A DNA stretch of 21,307 nucleotides, from the NCBI GenBank assembly GCA_963696325.1, contig CAVOJV010000036.1, positions 1 through 21,307 on the forward strand, read 5' to 3'. Both the position numbers and the translations under genes were made by a program. Position 1 is the first letter of the stretch. Every line of letters starts with the position of its first letter. The notes beneath the pieces are model-generated. The model saw only the letters and a list, made by a program, of their open reading frames with translations, was not told the origin of the DNA and did not search any database. Source of the DNA: CAVOJV01 sp963696325. GTDB lineage: Bacteria; Pseudomonadota; Gammaproteobacteria; Competibacterales; Competibacteraceae. Of the stretch, positions 7,684 through 14,336 are shown piece by piece.

Positions 7684-8573
7684 ATCCTCTTGACACACTA
7701 TCATTTAAACGGCACATAGAGCAAATTCACTTGGATGAATATCAATCTTCCAAGTGGATCCATTGGAGTGAGCAACTTTGGGGCCAGGCAGAAACCGGTT
7801 GGTTGAAGCGCGATGGCCAAGATCACTTCTACCGCGAGATAGTAGTGATTCCCGCGCTACTCAGGGCTTTCGACTCGCTAGCCAAGCGTCCGCTATCCAT
7901 CGTTGACCTTGGTTGTGGTGATGGCCACTCTGCATCTCTGCTGTTAGCCGAATTCAAGCGCCGACGGTTAAGTTCATCGGTAACCTTAGTAGACAGATCA
8001 CAACGACTACTCAGTGCAGCAAGCCACGATCCAAACCTTGCATCATCATGCTTGGTCCAAGCTGACTTCACAAGCAGTTCTTGGTCGCAGCAACTTTCCC
8101 AGTTACAACATCCGACGTTATTCCTAGCTATCTTCCTGCTTCAGGAACTTTTTGATCTCCGGTTGTTTTTTGATGGAATTAGTGAGCTAATGTTAGCTGA
8201 GGACCGCCTCCTAGCTGTGGTGCCCGCTCCAAGATACGCCGAGGGTCTTAGGAGATCATCACGACTCAGACTTGTAGTGAAGGGTTCGAGCATTGACGAT
8301 TGGTGTTGGGCGGGGGAGTATCCCATTTCAACACCTAATGGGTCCTTGGTACTTCCACATTTCCAGAGAACACTCGATCATTACCGTCGCGCAGCATGTA
8401 TGCGTGGTCTCGCACTAATAAGCCATGAAGATCTCTGCGTCCCACATACAATCGCTGCACATAACGTGTTTGCCAAGACAGTGTACGGCTGTGAAATTAT
8501 AGGCCGTCCGTCCGCAAAGCTGCTTACATTCTCCTCAGTTGGATCAAGCGTCAGATTTTTAGGTAGGCCGTAG
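7680..8573 (+). CDS. Class I SAM-dependent methyltransferase
   Basis: This is a 297-residue protein with a Rossmann-type methyltransferase core. SIVDLGCGDGHSASLLL around residues 73-89 is motif I, which binds S-adenosylmethionine. VTLVDRSQRLLSAA follows as the acidic-loop strand, and LASSCLVQADFTSS as the motif III-like region. HPTLFLAIFLLQELFDL would be strand 4. There is no signal peptide or membrane segment, so it should be cytoplasmic. The substrate cannot be told; the C-terminal half (from about 190) is not recognisable to me. The ATG overlaps the stop of the preceding membrane protein gene by 4 bp. It closes the ECF operon, and its own stop falls inside the second copy of a 7-bp tandem repeat. 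The pairing of an ECF transporter with a methyltransferase hints at uptake and modification of a small molecule, which is inference. Confidence 0.75.
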   Translation: MNPLDTLSFKRHIEQIHLDEYQSSKWIHWSEQLWGQAETGWLKRDGQDHFYREIVVIPALLRAFDSLAKRPLSIVDLGCGDGHSASLLLAEFKRRRLSSSVTLVDRSQRLLSAASHDPNLASSCLVQADFTSSSWSQQLSQLQHPTLFLAIFLLQELFDLRLFFDGISELMLAEDRLLAVVPAPRYAEGLRRSSRLRLVVKGSSIDDWCWAGEYPISTPNGSLVLPHFQRTLDHYRRAACMRGLALISHEDLCVPHTIAAHNVFAKTVYGCEIIGRPSAKLLTFSSVGSSVRFLGRP

Positions 8574-8634
8574 GCCGTAGGCCGTAACCCAACATTTTGA
8601 TCATGTTGGGTTACGCGCTGCGCGCTAACCCAAC
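8563..8634. repeat. Intergenic repeat: three 7-bp tandem copies followed by two alternative hairpins
   Basis: GTAGGCC is repeated three times in tandem (8563-8583), followed by GTAACCC. An 11-bp perfect stem then forms between 8585-8595 (TAACCCAACAT) and 8603-8613. The right arm can instead pair with TAACCCAAC at 8626-8634 through CGCGC/GCGCG, with a one-base bulge. Palindromes built on GTTGGGTTA and its complement are, as far as I recall, scattered in many copies through environmental proteobacterial genomes. It could also stop transcription between the convergent methyltransferase and vapC genes, although there is no T tract. Confidence 0.65.
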
Positions 8635-8646
8635 CTACATCCACTT

Positions 8647-9108
8647 TCAATGGGCGGCGAACCAGGCGGGCCAGTCGCGCAAGCGCACGATTCGTCCCAG
8701 CGCCGCCGCCTTGCCGAAATAGCGCTCGTCGGCGGTGACCAGCACGGCGTCCGGCTGGCTCAGGGCGGCGGCGTGATAGAGGGTATCGAATAGATGATGG
8801 TTGAGCGCGACCGCCAGCCGCCCCGCGTGTTGCAACACGGCCTCGCTGTTGACCTCGTGGTAATCCAGCGCCCACAGTCGAGCCAGATGGACGTCGAGCT
8901 GATCGGGCAGGAGCCGCGCCAATACCGCCGCCACCTCCGCCCGCCAGATCGGCGGCTCGACCAGTCGAAGCCGGTCGTCGGCATAGGCGTCCAGCAGTTC
9001 CAGGGCAATCGCGCTATCGGTTTCCGCCGGATCTTGCGGCACGAACCACTTCACGGCGACGTTGGCGTCCACCACGCAGGCGGGAACGGTTGCGGTTTCG
9101 GTGTTCAT
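8647..9108 (-). CDS. vapC: PIN-domain toxin (VapC/FitB type)
   Basis: This is a 153-residue PIN-domain ribonuclease of the VapC type, expected to cleave RNA when released by its antitoxin. The four acidic positions that bind the catalytic metal are visible: D14 in ACVVDANVAVKWF, E58 in WRAEVAAV, D108 in HHLFDTLYHAAA and D127 in VTADERYF. Length and motif order are normal for the family. The ATG overlaps the antitoxin stop by 4 bp (ATGA), the usual toxin-second arrangement. The codons for residues 32-37 (SAIALE) contain an 18-bp stretch identical to the tip of the MITE-like element at 3814, which looks accidental but is noted. The operator-like palindrome upstream of the antitoxin gene would serve both genes. 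Confidence 0.88.
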   Translation of the reverse strand: MNTETATVPACVVDANVAVKWFVPQDPAETDSAIALELLDAYADDRLRLVEPPIWRAEVAAVLARLLPDQLDVHLARLWALDYHEVNSEAVLQHAGRLAVALNHHLFDTLYHAAALSQPDAVLVTADERYFGKAAALGRIVRLRDWPAWFAAH

Positions 9109-9482
9109 CGCCGCAACGCCGCCAAGGCGGTCTGAATCGCCTCAGCCGTTGGGGGGGTAATTTTCGCCCGCGCCTGTTTGATGGCCGCGACGGCGGTGCG
9201 GCGGCGTTGCCGTTGCAACTCCTGCTCGGCCGCCTCGCGCATCAAGCGACCCAACAGGGCGGTTCCCTCGTGGCCCGGAAACGCGGTCTCGAACAGGGTC
9301 CGGACCTCATTGGGCACGACGTCGGGGACAGGGGCTTCGACCCGCTCTGGAACGGACGAACCACATACGGTCTCCAGCAAGTGGATCACCTGCCGGGTGA
9401 GCGACCGATGGTGACGCGCGGCGTCCTCTCGCAACCGGCCGTGCAGGGCAGCGGGAAAATCCTTAATGACCAAACTTGGCAT
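9105..9482 (-). CDS. vapB: Antitoxin with N-terminal ribbon-helix-helix domain (FitA/VapB type)
   Basis: This is a 125-residue protein whose first 40 residues (MPSLVIKDFPAALHGRLR, then EDAARHHRSLTRQVIHLLE) match the FitA/Arc-type ribbon-helix-helix that binds DNA as a dimer. The charged C-terminal part, with PGHEGTALLGRLMREAAE and an Arg-rich helix, would wrap the toxin. At 125 residues it is longer than most VapB antitoxins (70-90), so the tail is extended. The start is at 9482, with a GGAG-like site about a dozen bases upstream. It is the first gene of the pair and overlaps vapC by 4 bp. Autoregulation through the palindrome at 9499-9538 is likely. Confidence 0.82.
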   Translation of the reverse strand: MPSLVIKDFPAALHGRLREDAARHHRSLTRQVIHLLETVCGSSVPERVEAPVPDVVPNEVRTLFETAFPGHEGTALLGRLMREAAEQELQRQRRRTAVAAIKQARAKITPPTAEAIQTALAALRR

Positions 9483-9498
9483 GGGTGAGAGCTCCGAG

Positions 9499-9538
9499 GT
9501 AATAAGCTAGAATAATGATAGCATTTTGCTAGTATTAC
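9499..9538. promoter_or_regulatory. Operator-like imperfect palindrome upstream of the antitoxin gene
   Basis: The arms are GTAATA and CTAG at 9499-9510 against CTAG and TATTAC at 9529-9538, with AT-rich DNA between. A smaller palindrome, AGCATTTTGCT, lies at 9520-9530. The site starts 17 bp before the antitoxin start on the minus strand and overlaps where its promoter would lie (TATTCT or TATCAT as -10 candidates). Ribbon-helix-helix antitoxins usually bind such sites. This is a position and symmetry argument only. Confidence 0.4.
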
Positions 9539-9619
9539 GTCGTCTATCGACAGCGCATCGGCCCAGTGGCGTGGGGCGATCACGCGGTAGCGCTCTATCA
9601 TGAGGACAAACCTATCTAA
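9533..9619 (+). pseudogene. Possible C-terminal remnant of a lost gene in front of rtcA
   Basis: The frame from 9533 to the TAA at 9617-9619 reads YYVVYRQRIGPVAWGDHA followed by VALYHEDKPI. It looks protein-like and stops one base before the rtcA ATG, as an upstream operon partner would. A stop codon (9530-9532) precedes it and no start codon is available. I infer that a gene formerly upstream of rtcA was cut off at this point, possibly when the vapBC block arrived. The family is not recognised, and a 28-codon frame could also arise by chance. Confidence 0.3.
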
Positions 9620-9620
9620 A

Positions 9621-10660
9621 ATGCGATACGAGAAATCGACGGCGCCTGGGGCGAGGGTGGCGGGCAACTGATCCGTACCGCGATCGCGCTCGCGGCGATC
9701 ACCCACACGCCGATCCGCGTCCACAACGTGCGCGCCAACCGGCAACCCCCCGGTCTGGCGCCGCAGCACCTGACCGCCGTGCGCGCGGTCGCGACGCTGT
9801 GCGGCGCACAGACATGTGGCCTCGAACTGCGCGCCACCGGCTTCGAGTTCGCGCCGGGACCGATCGTGGCCGGGGAGTTCCGCTTCGACGTCGGCACGGC
9901 CGGCAGCCTGACGCTGCTGGCGCAGGCGTTGCTGCCGGTGCTCGCCAGCGCGCCGGGGCCGTGCACGGTCCGCTTGATCGGTGGTACCGACGTGCGCGCG
10001 GCGCCGCCGTTCGACTATTTTCGCCAGGTGCTGCTGGCGCATCTGGCCGCGCTCGGCGTGCCGGTACGGTGCACGCTGCGCCGCCGGGGCTACTACCCGC
10101 GCGGCGGCGGCGAAATCGAACTCGAAACCATGCCCGCGCGGCCATGGGCGCGCCGCTTCGATGCTACGACTCCGCCCCACGCCATCGCCGGCCGCGCCCA
10201 CACCGATCATCTGCCGCGGCACGTCGCCACGCGCATGATCGACGCGGCGCGCGCTCATTTGCCCCGGCAGACCTCCGAAATCGAAGCGGAAGTGGCGGCT
10301 GAATCCGCTAACCCGGGCGGTTCCATCGTGCTGTGGACTCACGGCGGAGGCAGCGTGCTGGGCGCCGGGCGGGTGGCGGAACGCGGCGTGCGCGCCGAAA
10401 CACTGGGCACGGCGGTCGGGTCCGAACTGGCGGGCGATCTGGCCGCCGGCGTGGCGCTGGACGTACATGCCGCCGATCAATTGCTGGTGTGGCTCGCGCT
10501 CGCGCACGGCGAGTCGGTGTTCACCACCCGCGAGGTAACGCACCATGCGCGCACGGCGATGTGGTTGATCGAGCAGTTTGTGCCGGTGCAGTTCGAGATC
10601 GGGTCCGACCGCGAACCCGGCGCGCGGCGCGTTTACGTTCGGCCGCGGCGGCGAACATGA
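9621..10660 (+). CDS. rtcA: RNA 3'-terminal phosphate cyclase RtcA, one-base frameshift near the start
   Basis: RtcA converts an RNA 3'-phosphate to a 2',3'-cyclic phosphate with ATP through a covalent enzyme-AMP intermediate. The family start is visible: ATG at 9621 gives MRYE, then IDGAWGEGGGQLIRTAIAL lies in another frame. One missing A in the AAA run at 9633-9635 explains the break (restored: MRYEKIDGAWGEGGG). From there the frame is open to the stop, giving about 346 residues against about 340 in the family. Other conserved blocks are LAPQHLTAVRA, GTAGSLTLLAQALLP, IGGTDVRAAPPFDY, YYPRGGGEIEL and, near the end, REVTHHARTAMWLIEQFVP, which holds the nucleotidylated His. Without a frame correction the first usable start would be GTG 9728, losing the GEGGGQ motif. 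The break is in a homopolymer, so a consensus error is quite possible. The capA-like gene follows immediately. Confidence 0.85.
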
Positions 10661-10675
10661 AGACGGTGATTGACG

Positions 10676-11872
10676 ATGCGGCGGCGTGATCTGCTGGGTG
10701 CGAGTGTTCTGGCCGCGCTCGGCGTGCGCGCGGCGCTGGCCGGTCGAAGGAGACAGGCAATGAGCGACAACGAACTCACCCTTTTTCTGTGCGGCGACGT
10801 GATGCTGGGTCGCGGCATCGATCAGATCCAGCCACAGGCGAGCCGGCCGGAGCTGTTCGAACCTTACGTGAGATCGGCGCTTGACTATATCGACCTTGCC
10901 GAGGGCGCCACCGGCCCCTTGCCACGCAAGGTACCGCCTGCCTATGTCTGGGGCGATGCGCTGGACGAGTTGGTGCGCGTGCGCCCGGACGCGCGGATCA
11001 TCAATCTGGAAACGGCGGTGACCACGGCCGATGAGGCGTGGCCCGGCAAGGGCATCCACTACCGCATGCATCCGGCCAATGTCGGGATTCTCACGGCGGC
11101 GGGAATCGACTGTTGTGTGCTCGCCAACAACCACGTGCTCGACTGGGGTCGGGCGGGACTCGGCGAGACGCTCGACACGCTGCACGCCGCCGGCGTTCGC
11201 ACCGTCGGCGCGGGCCGCGAGGCGCGGGCGGCCGCGCAGCCGGCCGTCATTCCCATCGGCGAGCACGCGCGGGTGCTGGTCTTTGCCTTCGCCACGCTCG
11301 ACTGCGGCACCCTGCGCGACTGGGCCGCGACCGATACGCGGGCCGGCATCGCGCTGCTGCCCGAGCTTTCGTCCAGCGCGGTGGCGGAGATCGCCGCGCG
11401 CGTGCGGGCGGTCAGGAAGCCGGGCGATGTCGTCGTCGCCTCGATCCACTGGGGCGGCAACTGGGGCTATGCGGTGCCGGCGGCGCAACGCGCGTTTGCT
11501 CACGCGTTGATCGATTCCGCCCAGGTCAATGTGGTGCACGGCCACTCGTCGCACCACTTCAAGGGCATCGAAGTGCATCGCCATCGCCTGATCCTGTTTG
11601 GCTGCGGCGACTTCATCAACGATTACGAGGGCATCGGCGGCCAAGAAAGCTACCGTGCCGAGCTGGGCCTGATGTATTTCCCGACCGTGAACGCCAGGGA
11701 TGGCACGCTGCTGCGCCTGACGATGACGCCGACCCAGGTCCGCCATTTCCGCGTCAACCGGGCGCGGCCCGAGGATGCGCGCTGGATTGCCGCCACGCTC
11801 GACCGCGAAAGCCGCGCGCTCGGAATGCGGGTGGAGAGGGCGAGCGACGGCGAGTTGCGGCTCGCGCCTTAA
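10676..11872 (+). CDS. CapA/PGA_cap-family metallophosphatase-like protein, two possible starts
   Basis: This is a CapA-type protein of the PGA_cap family (calcineurin-like metallophosphatase fold), named after poly-gamma-glutamate capsule synthesis but with broader, mostly unknown roles. Expected motifs are visible: LFLCGDVMLGRG, INLETAVT, VLANNHVLDWG, VVASIHWGGNWGY and VVHGHSSHHFKGIE, whose Asp, Glu, Asn-His and His residues would bind metals. The ATG at 10676 gives MRRRDLLGASVLAALGV, a Tat-like signal ending near ALAG. A second ATG at 10760 (MSDNELTLF) has an excellent AAGGAG 7 bases upstream and would give a cytoplasmic 370-residue protein. A TTG at 10670 is also in frame. The gene starts 15 bp after the rtcA stop, so co-transcription is likely. 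Capsule synthesis is not supported by the neighbours. Confidence 0.85.
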   Translation: MRRRDLLGASVLAALGVRAALAGRRRQAMSDNELTLFLCGDVMLGRGIDQIQPQASRPELFEPYVRSALDYIDLAEGATGPLPRKVPPAYVWGDALDELVRVRPDARIINLETAVTTADEAWPGKGIHYRMHPANVGILTAAGIDCCVLANNHVLDWGRAGLGETLDTLHAAGVRTVGAGREARAAAQPAVIPIGEHARVLVFAFATLDCGTLRDWAATDTRAGIALLPELSSSAVAEIAARVRAVRKPGDVVVASIHWGGNWGYAVPAAQRAFAHALIDSAQVNVVHGHSSHHFKGIEVHRHRLILFGCGDFINDYEGIGGQESYRAELGLMYFPTVNARDGTLLRLTMTPTQVRHFRVNRARPEDARWIAATLDRESRALGMRVERASDGELRLAP

Positions 11873-11913
11873 GGTGATTTCCTGAAAAGGTTATACCGAA
11901 CCGGGCTGGGTCT

Positions 11914-11934
11914 CCCCCCTTTGAAAAAGGGGGG
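11914..11934. terminator. Terminator-like hairpin after the rtcA-capA unit
   Basis: A perfect 9-bp stem, CCCCCCTTT (11914-11922) with AAAGGGGGG (11926-11934), has a 3-base loop and lies 42 bp after the capA-like stop. Only two T follow, so it is not a textbook intrinsic terminator. It could also be a dispersed palindrome or mark the left side of the IS91-like element. Confidence 0.4.
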
Positions 11935-11973
11935 TTGGACGAAGCCGCTACCGCGGCAGGTGAGCTGAGCCCC

Positions 11974-12040
11974 GATACTCTCCCAGCCGCCCGACCTCCG
12001 GGCGGTCGCGACCATCGCGACCTTCCTGCTGGAGAGTATC
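11974..12040 (+). promoter_or_regulatory. Branched inverted repeat that would hide the recombinase ribosome binding site
   Basis: GATACTCTCC (11974-11983) is the exact complement of GGAGAGTATC (12031-12040). The latter contains the GGAGAG ribosome binding site, 7 bases before the recombinase ATG. Inside are two further small hairpins: CCGCCCG with CGGGCGG, and TCGCGA repeated around CCA. In RNA this would form a branched structure with the ribosome site in its closing stem. As DNA it could be part of the left end of the IS91-like element. Confidence 0.5.
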
Positions 12041-12043
12041 CCC

Positions 12044-12952
12044 ATGAATTCTATCGAGCAAGCCCGGCTTAACCCCCTCTACGCCGCCATGCTGCGCGCC
12101 CTGCAGCTCCAGGGTAAGGCCGAGAAGACCGTCGAGGCCTATGCGCGCGCCGTCCGGCGCAGCGCCGACTTCTTCGAGCGCTGCCCCGACGACCTGACGG
12201 CTGCGGAGCTGCAGAGCTACTTCGCGGCACTCCTGAAGTCCCATTCCTGGTCTACGGTCAAGCTCGACCGCTGTGGTTTGCAGTTCTTCTACCGCTATGT
12301 CCTCAAGCGGCCGTGGGACTGGACCGAGATCGTCAAGCCGCCGTGTCCCCAGCGCCTGCCGGACGTGCTGACGCGGGAGGAGACCCTGCGGCTGCTGGGC
12401 ACGGTACGCAAGCGCCGCTACCGGGTCTTCTTCACCACCCTCTACAGCACGGGGTTGCGTCTGAGCGAGGGGCTGGCGCTGGAGGTGGGCGACATCGACG
12501 CGCAGCGGCTGCGCATCCATGTGCGCGGGGGCAAAGGCGACAAGGATCGCTCTGTGCCGATCACCGATACGTTGCTGCACATGCTGCGCCGCTGGTGGGC
12601 GACCCATCGCCATCCCCGCCTGCTCTTTCCCAACCCCACCGGCGGTCCCGAGCGGATGCGTCAGGCCAAGACACCCCTGGACCGCGGCGGGGTGCAGGCG
12701 GCGATGAGCGCGGCGGTGGCCGATGCCCGGATCCGCCTGCGCATCAGCGTCCATAGCCGACGCCACGGCTTCTCGACCCACCTGCTGGAGCTGGGCGTGG
12801 ATCTGCGCGAGCTGCAGGCCATCCTCGGCCACGCCCACCCGGAGACCACCGCCCGCTATACCCATCTGACCGAGGTCACCGCCGCCCAGGCGCGCGAGCG
12901 CCAAGGCCGTCTGCTGGAGTCCTTCGTCCTGCGCTGGAGGGATGCCGCATGA
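12044..12952 (+). CDS. Tyrosine recombinase of the IS91-like element
   Basis: This is a 302-residue tyrosine recombinase. The N-terminal SAM-like core-binding domain covers about residues 10-100. In the catalytic domain R139 (TGLRLSEG), K164 (GGKGDKD), H237 and R240 (HSRRHGF), H263 (LGHAHPETT) and the nucleophile Y272 (ARYTH) are all present, so it looks active. ATG 12044 has GGAGAG 7 bases upstream, inside an inverted repeat. The stop overlaps the transposase start (ATGA), a pairing known for a subgroup of IS91-like elements in which the integrase-like gene comes first. It is shorter than integron integrases, and I cannot see the extra IntI-specific segment, so I do not call it IntI despite the cassettes next door. 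Confidence 0.82.
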   Translation: MNSIEQARLNPLYAAMLRALQLQGKAEKTVEAYARAVRRSADFFERCPDDLTAAELQSYFAALLKSHSWSTVKLDRCGLQFFYRYVLKRPWDWTEIVKPPCPQRLPDVLTREETLRLLGTVRKRRYRVFFTTLYSTGLRLSEGLALEVGDIDAQRLRIHVRGGKGDKDRSVPITDTLLHMLRRWWATHRHPRLLFPNPTGGPERMRQAKTPLDRGGVQAAMSAAVADARIRLRISVHSRRHGFSTHLLELGVDLRELQAILGHAHPETTARYTHLTEVTAAQARERQGRLLESFVLRWRDAA

Positions 12953-14032
12953 TTCGCCTGGCCGAGATCATCAAGACCTTCCTCCCGGATCTGGAGCAGA
13001 AGTACGGCCACCGGCTGTTGCCCAGCCACCGCCAGGCCCTGACGGCGATCCAGCAGTGCCGCACCCAGGCACTGGGCAGCGCCGCCATCCACTGCCAGGA
13101 CTGCGATCGCCAGGAGGTCTTCCCGCTGTCCTGCGGCCACCGCTTCTGCCCCCAGTGCCAGCACGAGGCCGGCGAGACCTGGCTCGAACGGCAGCGCGCC
13201 AAGCTCCTGCCAGTCGACTACGACCTGATCACCTTCACCCTGCCCGCGACCTGGCGTGCGCTGGTCTACGACCATCAGCGCGAAGCCTATGATCTGCTCA
13301 TCCGCCTCGCCTGGCAGACCCTCGCGGCGTTCGGGCTACGCGACAAGGCCCTGCACGGGGACTTGGGTGCCACCGTGGTACTGCACACCCACAGCCGCGC
13401 CCTCGACTTCCATCCCCACGTGCATGTCGTGCTGCCCGCCGGGGCCATCGACTCCGCCACCCGCCACTGGAATCGCAAGACGGGGAAGTTCCTCTTCGCC
13501 CACAAGGCCCTGGCCAAGGTCTTTCGGGCCAAGTGGTTCGCCGCGATGAAGGAACTCGGCTGGACCGTCCAGGCCGACCTGCCGGCGCAGTGGGTGGTCA
13601 ACTGCAAGCCGGTCGGCAACGGTGACCAGGCGCTGACCTACCTCGGGCGCTACCTCGATCGCGGGGGTGCTGCCGGAGAAGAACATCCTGCGCCACGCGG
13701 ACGGTCAGGTGACCTTTCGCTACACCGACAACAAAGGGGCCCACAAAACCCGCACCCTGGCCGGGGCGGACTTCCTGTGGCTGTTGCTGGCCCATGTCCT
13801 GCCCAAAGGCTTCCGGCGCAGTCGCGACTATGGCTTTCTCCATGCCAACTGCAAGCGGCTCATCCGGCTGCTGCACCTGGTGCTGCGCTTCATCCCGCCC
13901 CAGCCCAAGCAACGGCCACCACGGTGCTGCAAACAGTGCGGGGGAACGGTGACCGTGTCGATCTTCCCCATCCTGGCCCATCTGAGATCAGCGGCAAAGC
14001 CCGCGGTGGCGGCCTTGGAGACGGCGATGTAA
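12949..14032 (+). pseudogene. IS91-family HUH transposase, frameshifted in a G run
   Basis: This is a rolling-circle transposase of the IS91 family. The N-terminal zinc-binding region is IHCQDCDRQEVFPLSCGHRFC with CPQCQHEAGETW after it. The metal-binding HUH motif is in DFHPHVHVVLP, and the paired tyrosines are in ALTYLGRYLDRG (Y-x3-Y). Just after this motif the frame breaks. Removing one G from GGGGG at about 13663-13667 joins it to GVLPEKNILRHADGQVTF, and the frame then runs to the TAA at 14030-14032, giving about 360 residues. The C-terminal part holds KTRTLAGADFLWLLLAHVLP and a second pair of cysteines (CCKQCGG). Without the shift the frame continues as unrelated sequence to 14160. The break may be real, making the element dependent on another copy, or a homopolymer error. 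Confidence 0.82.
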
Positions 14033-14179
14033 CCCGGGCCACTCCTTCACCTCCCGCATCGGGCCATTCCCGCCCGAGGGGTGCGCTCGGCTCAAAATCA
14101 GGCGTTTTTGACGCAATTCCAGCCAACATTGGCCGGATCGAGCCCCGCTCCGGTAGCTGAGCCGCCCTCTCTCCCACCA

Positions 14180-14209
14180 CCCTCCCCGGGATCGCCTCCC
14201 GGGGGAGGG
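14180..14209. repeat. Strong GC hairpin downstream of the IS91-like transposase
   Basis: CCCTCCCCGGGA (14180-14191) pairs with TCCCGGGGGAGGG (14197-14209) with a single bulged G and a 5-base loop. No T tract follows. Its position after the transposase fits the hairpin near the origin end of IS91-like elements, or a transcription stop. The rest of 14033-14260 holds no gene that I can support. Confidence 0.5.
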
Positions 14210-14260
14210 TCGGCAAAAAGATATCTCCTCTTACAGGCTCCGTGCCAACCCGCCGGGCTC

Positions 14261-14323
14261 GTCCAACCACAAGGACAACTCGTGGTTCGCTTCGCTCACA
14301 CGAGTTGTCCTTATTCGTTAGCC
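14261..14323 (-). repeat. attC site A (integron cassette recombination site)
   Basis: Read on the minus strand it begins GGCTAAC and ends GTTGGAC, matching the RYYYAAC/GTTRRRY core boxes with one deviation. A long inverted repeat (AAGGACAACTCGTG and its complement) lies between them. It follows the metzincin gene stop by 13 bp, exactly where a cassette attC belongs. The stem is more perfect than usual, so this is the least typical of the four sites together with site C. Confidence 0.6.
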
Positions 14324-14336
14324 ATTTGTTTGTTCC

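Larger units (their letters stand above)
11974..14260 (+). mobile_element. IS91-like element (tyrosine recombinase plus HUH transposase); ends approximate
   Basis: Two plus-strand genes overlap by 4 bp: a tyrosine recombinase and an IS91-type transposase with zinc finger, HVH and YLGRY motifs. IS91-like elements lack terminal inverted repeats and move by rolling circle, so the ends cannot be read directly. The limits given are the structured segment before the recombinase and the start of the first attC site on the right. Positions 14033-14260 contain no gene, only a strong hairpin at 14180-14209 that may belong to the replication-origin end. The element separates the rtcA-capA region from the cassette array. 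Confidence 0.7.

Noticed and set aside
9386..11746. Long minus-strand open frame of 786 codons across rtcA and the capA-like gene
   Set aside because: It is an antisense shadow of two GC-rich conserved genes; its composition (Arg, Ala, His, Gln rich) and lack of any family block mark it as non-coding.
12044..12952. Tyrosine recombinase next to attC sites considered as the integron integrase
   Set aside because: It overlaps an IS91-type transposase gene by 4 bp, is on the strand and side opposite to where an integrase of this minus-strand array would lie, is shorter than IntI proteins, and shows no recognisable IntI-specific insert.
14261..14323. Palindrome first read as an intrinsic terminator after the metzincin gene
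   Set aside because: Core-box-like ends and spacing equal to the other sites fit attC better, and no T tract follows on the coding strand.
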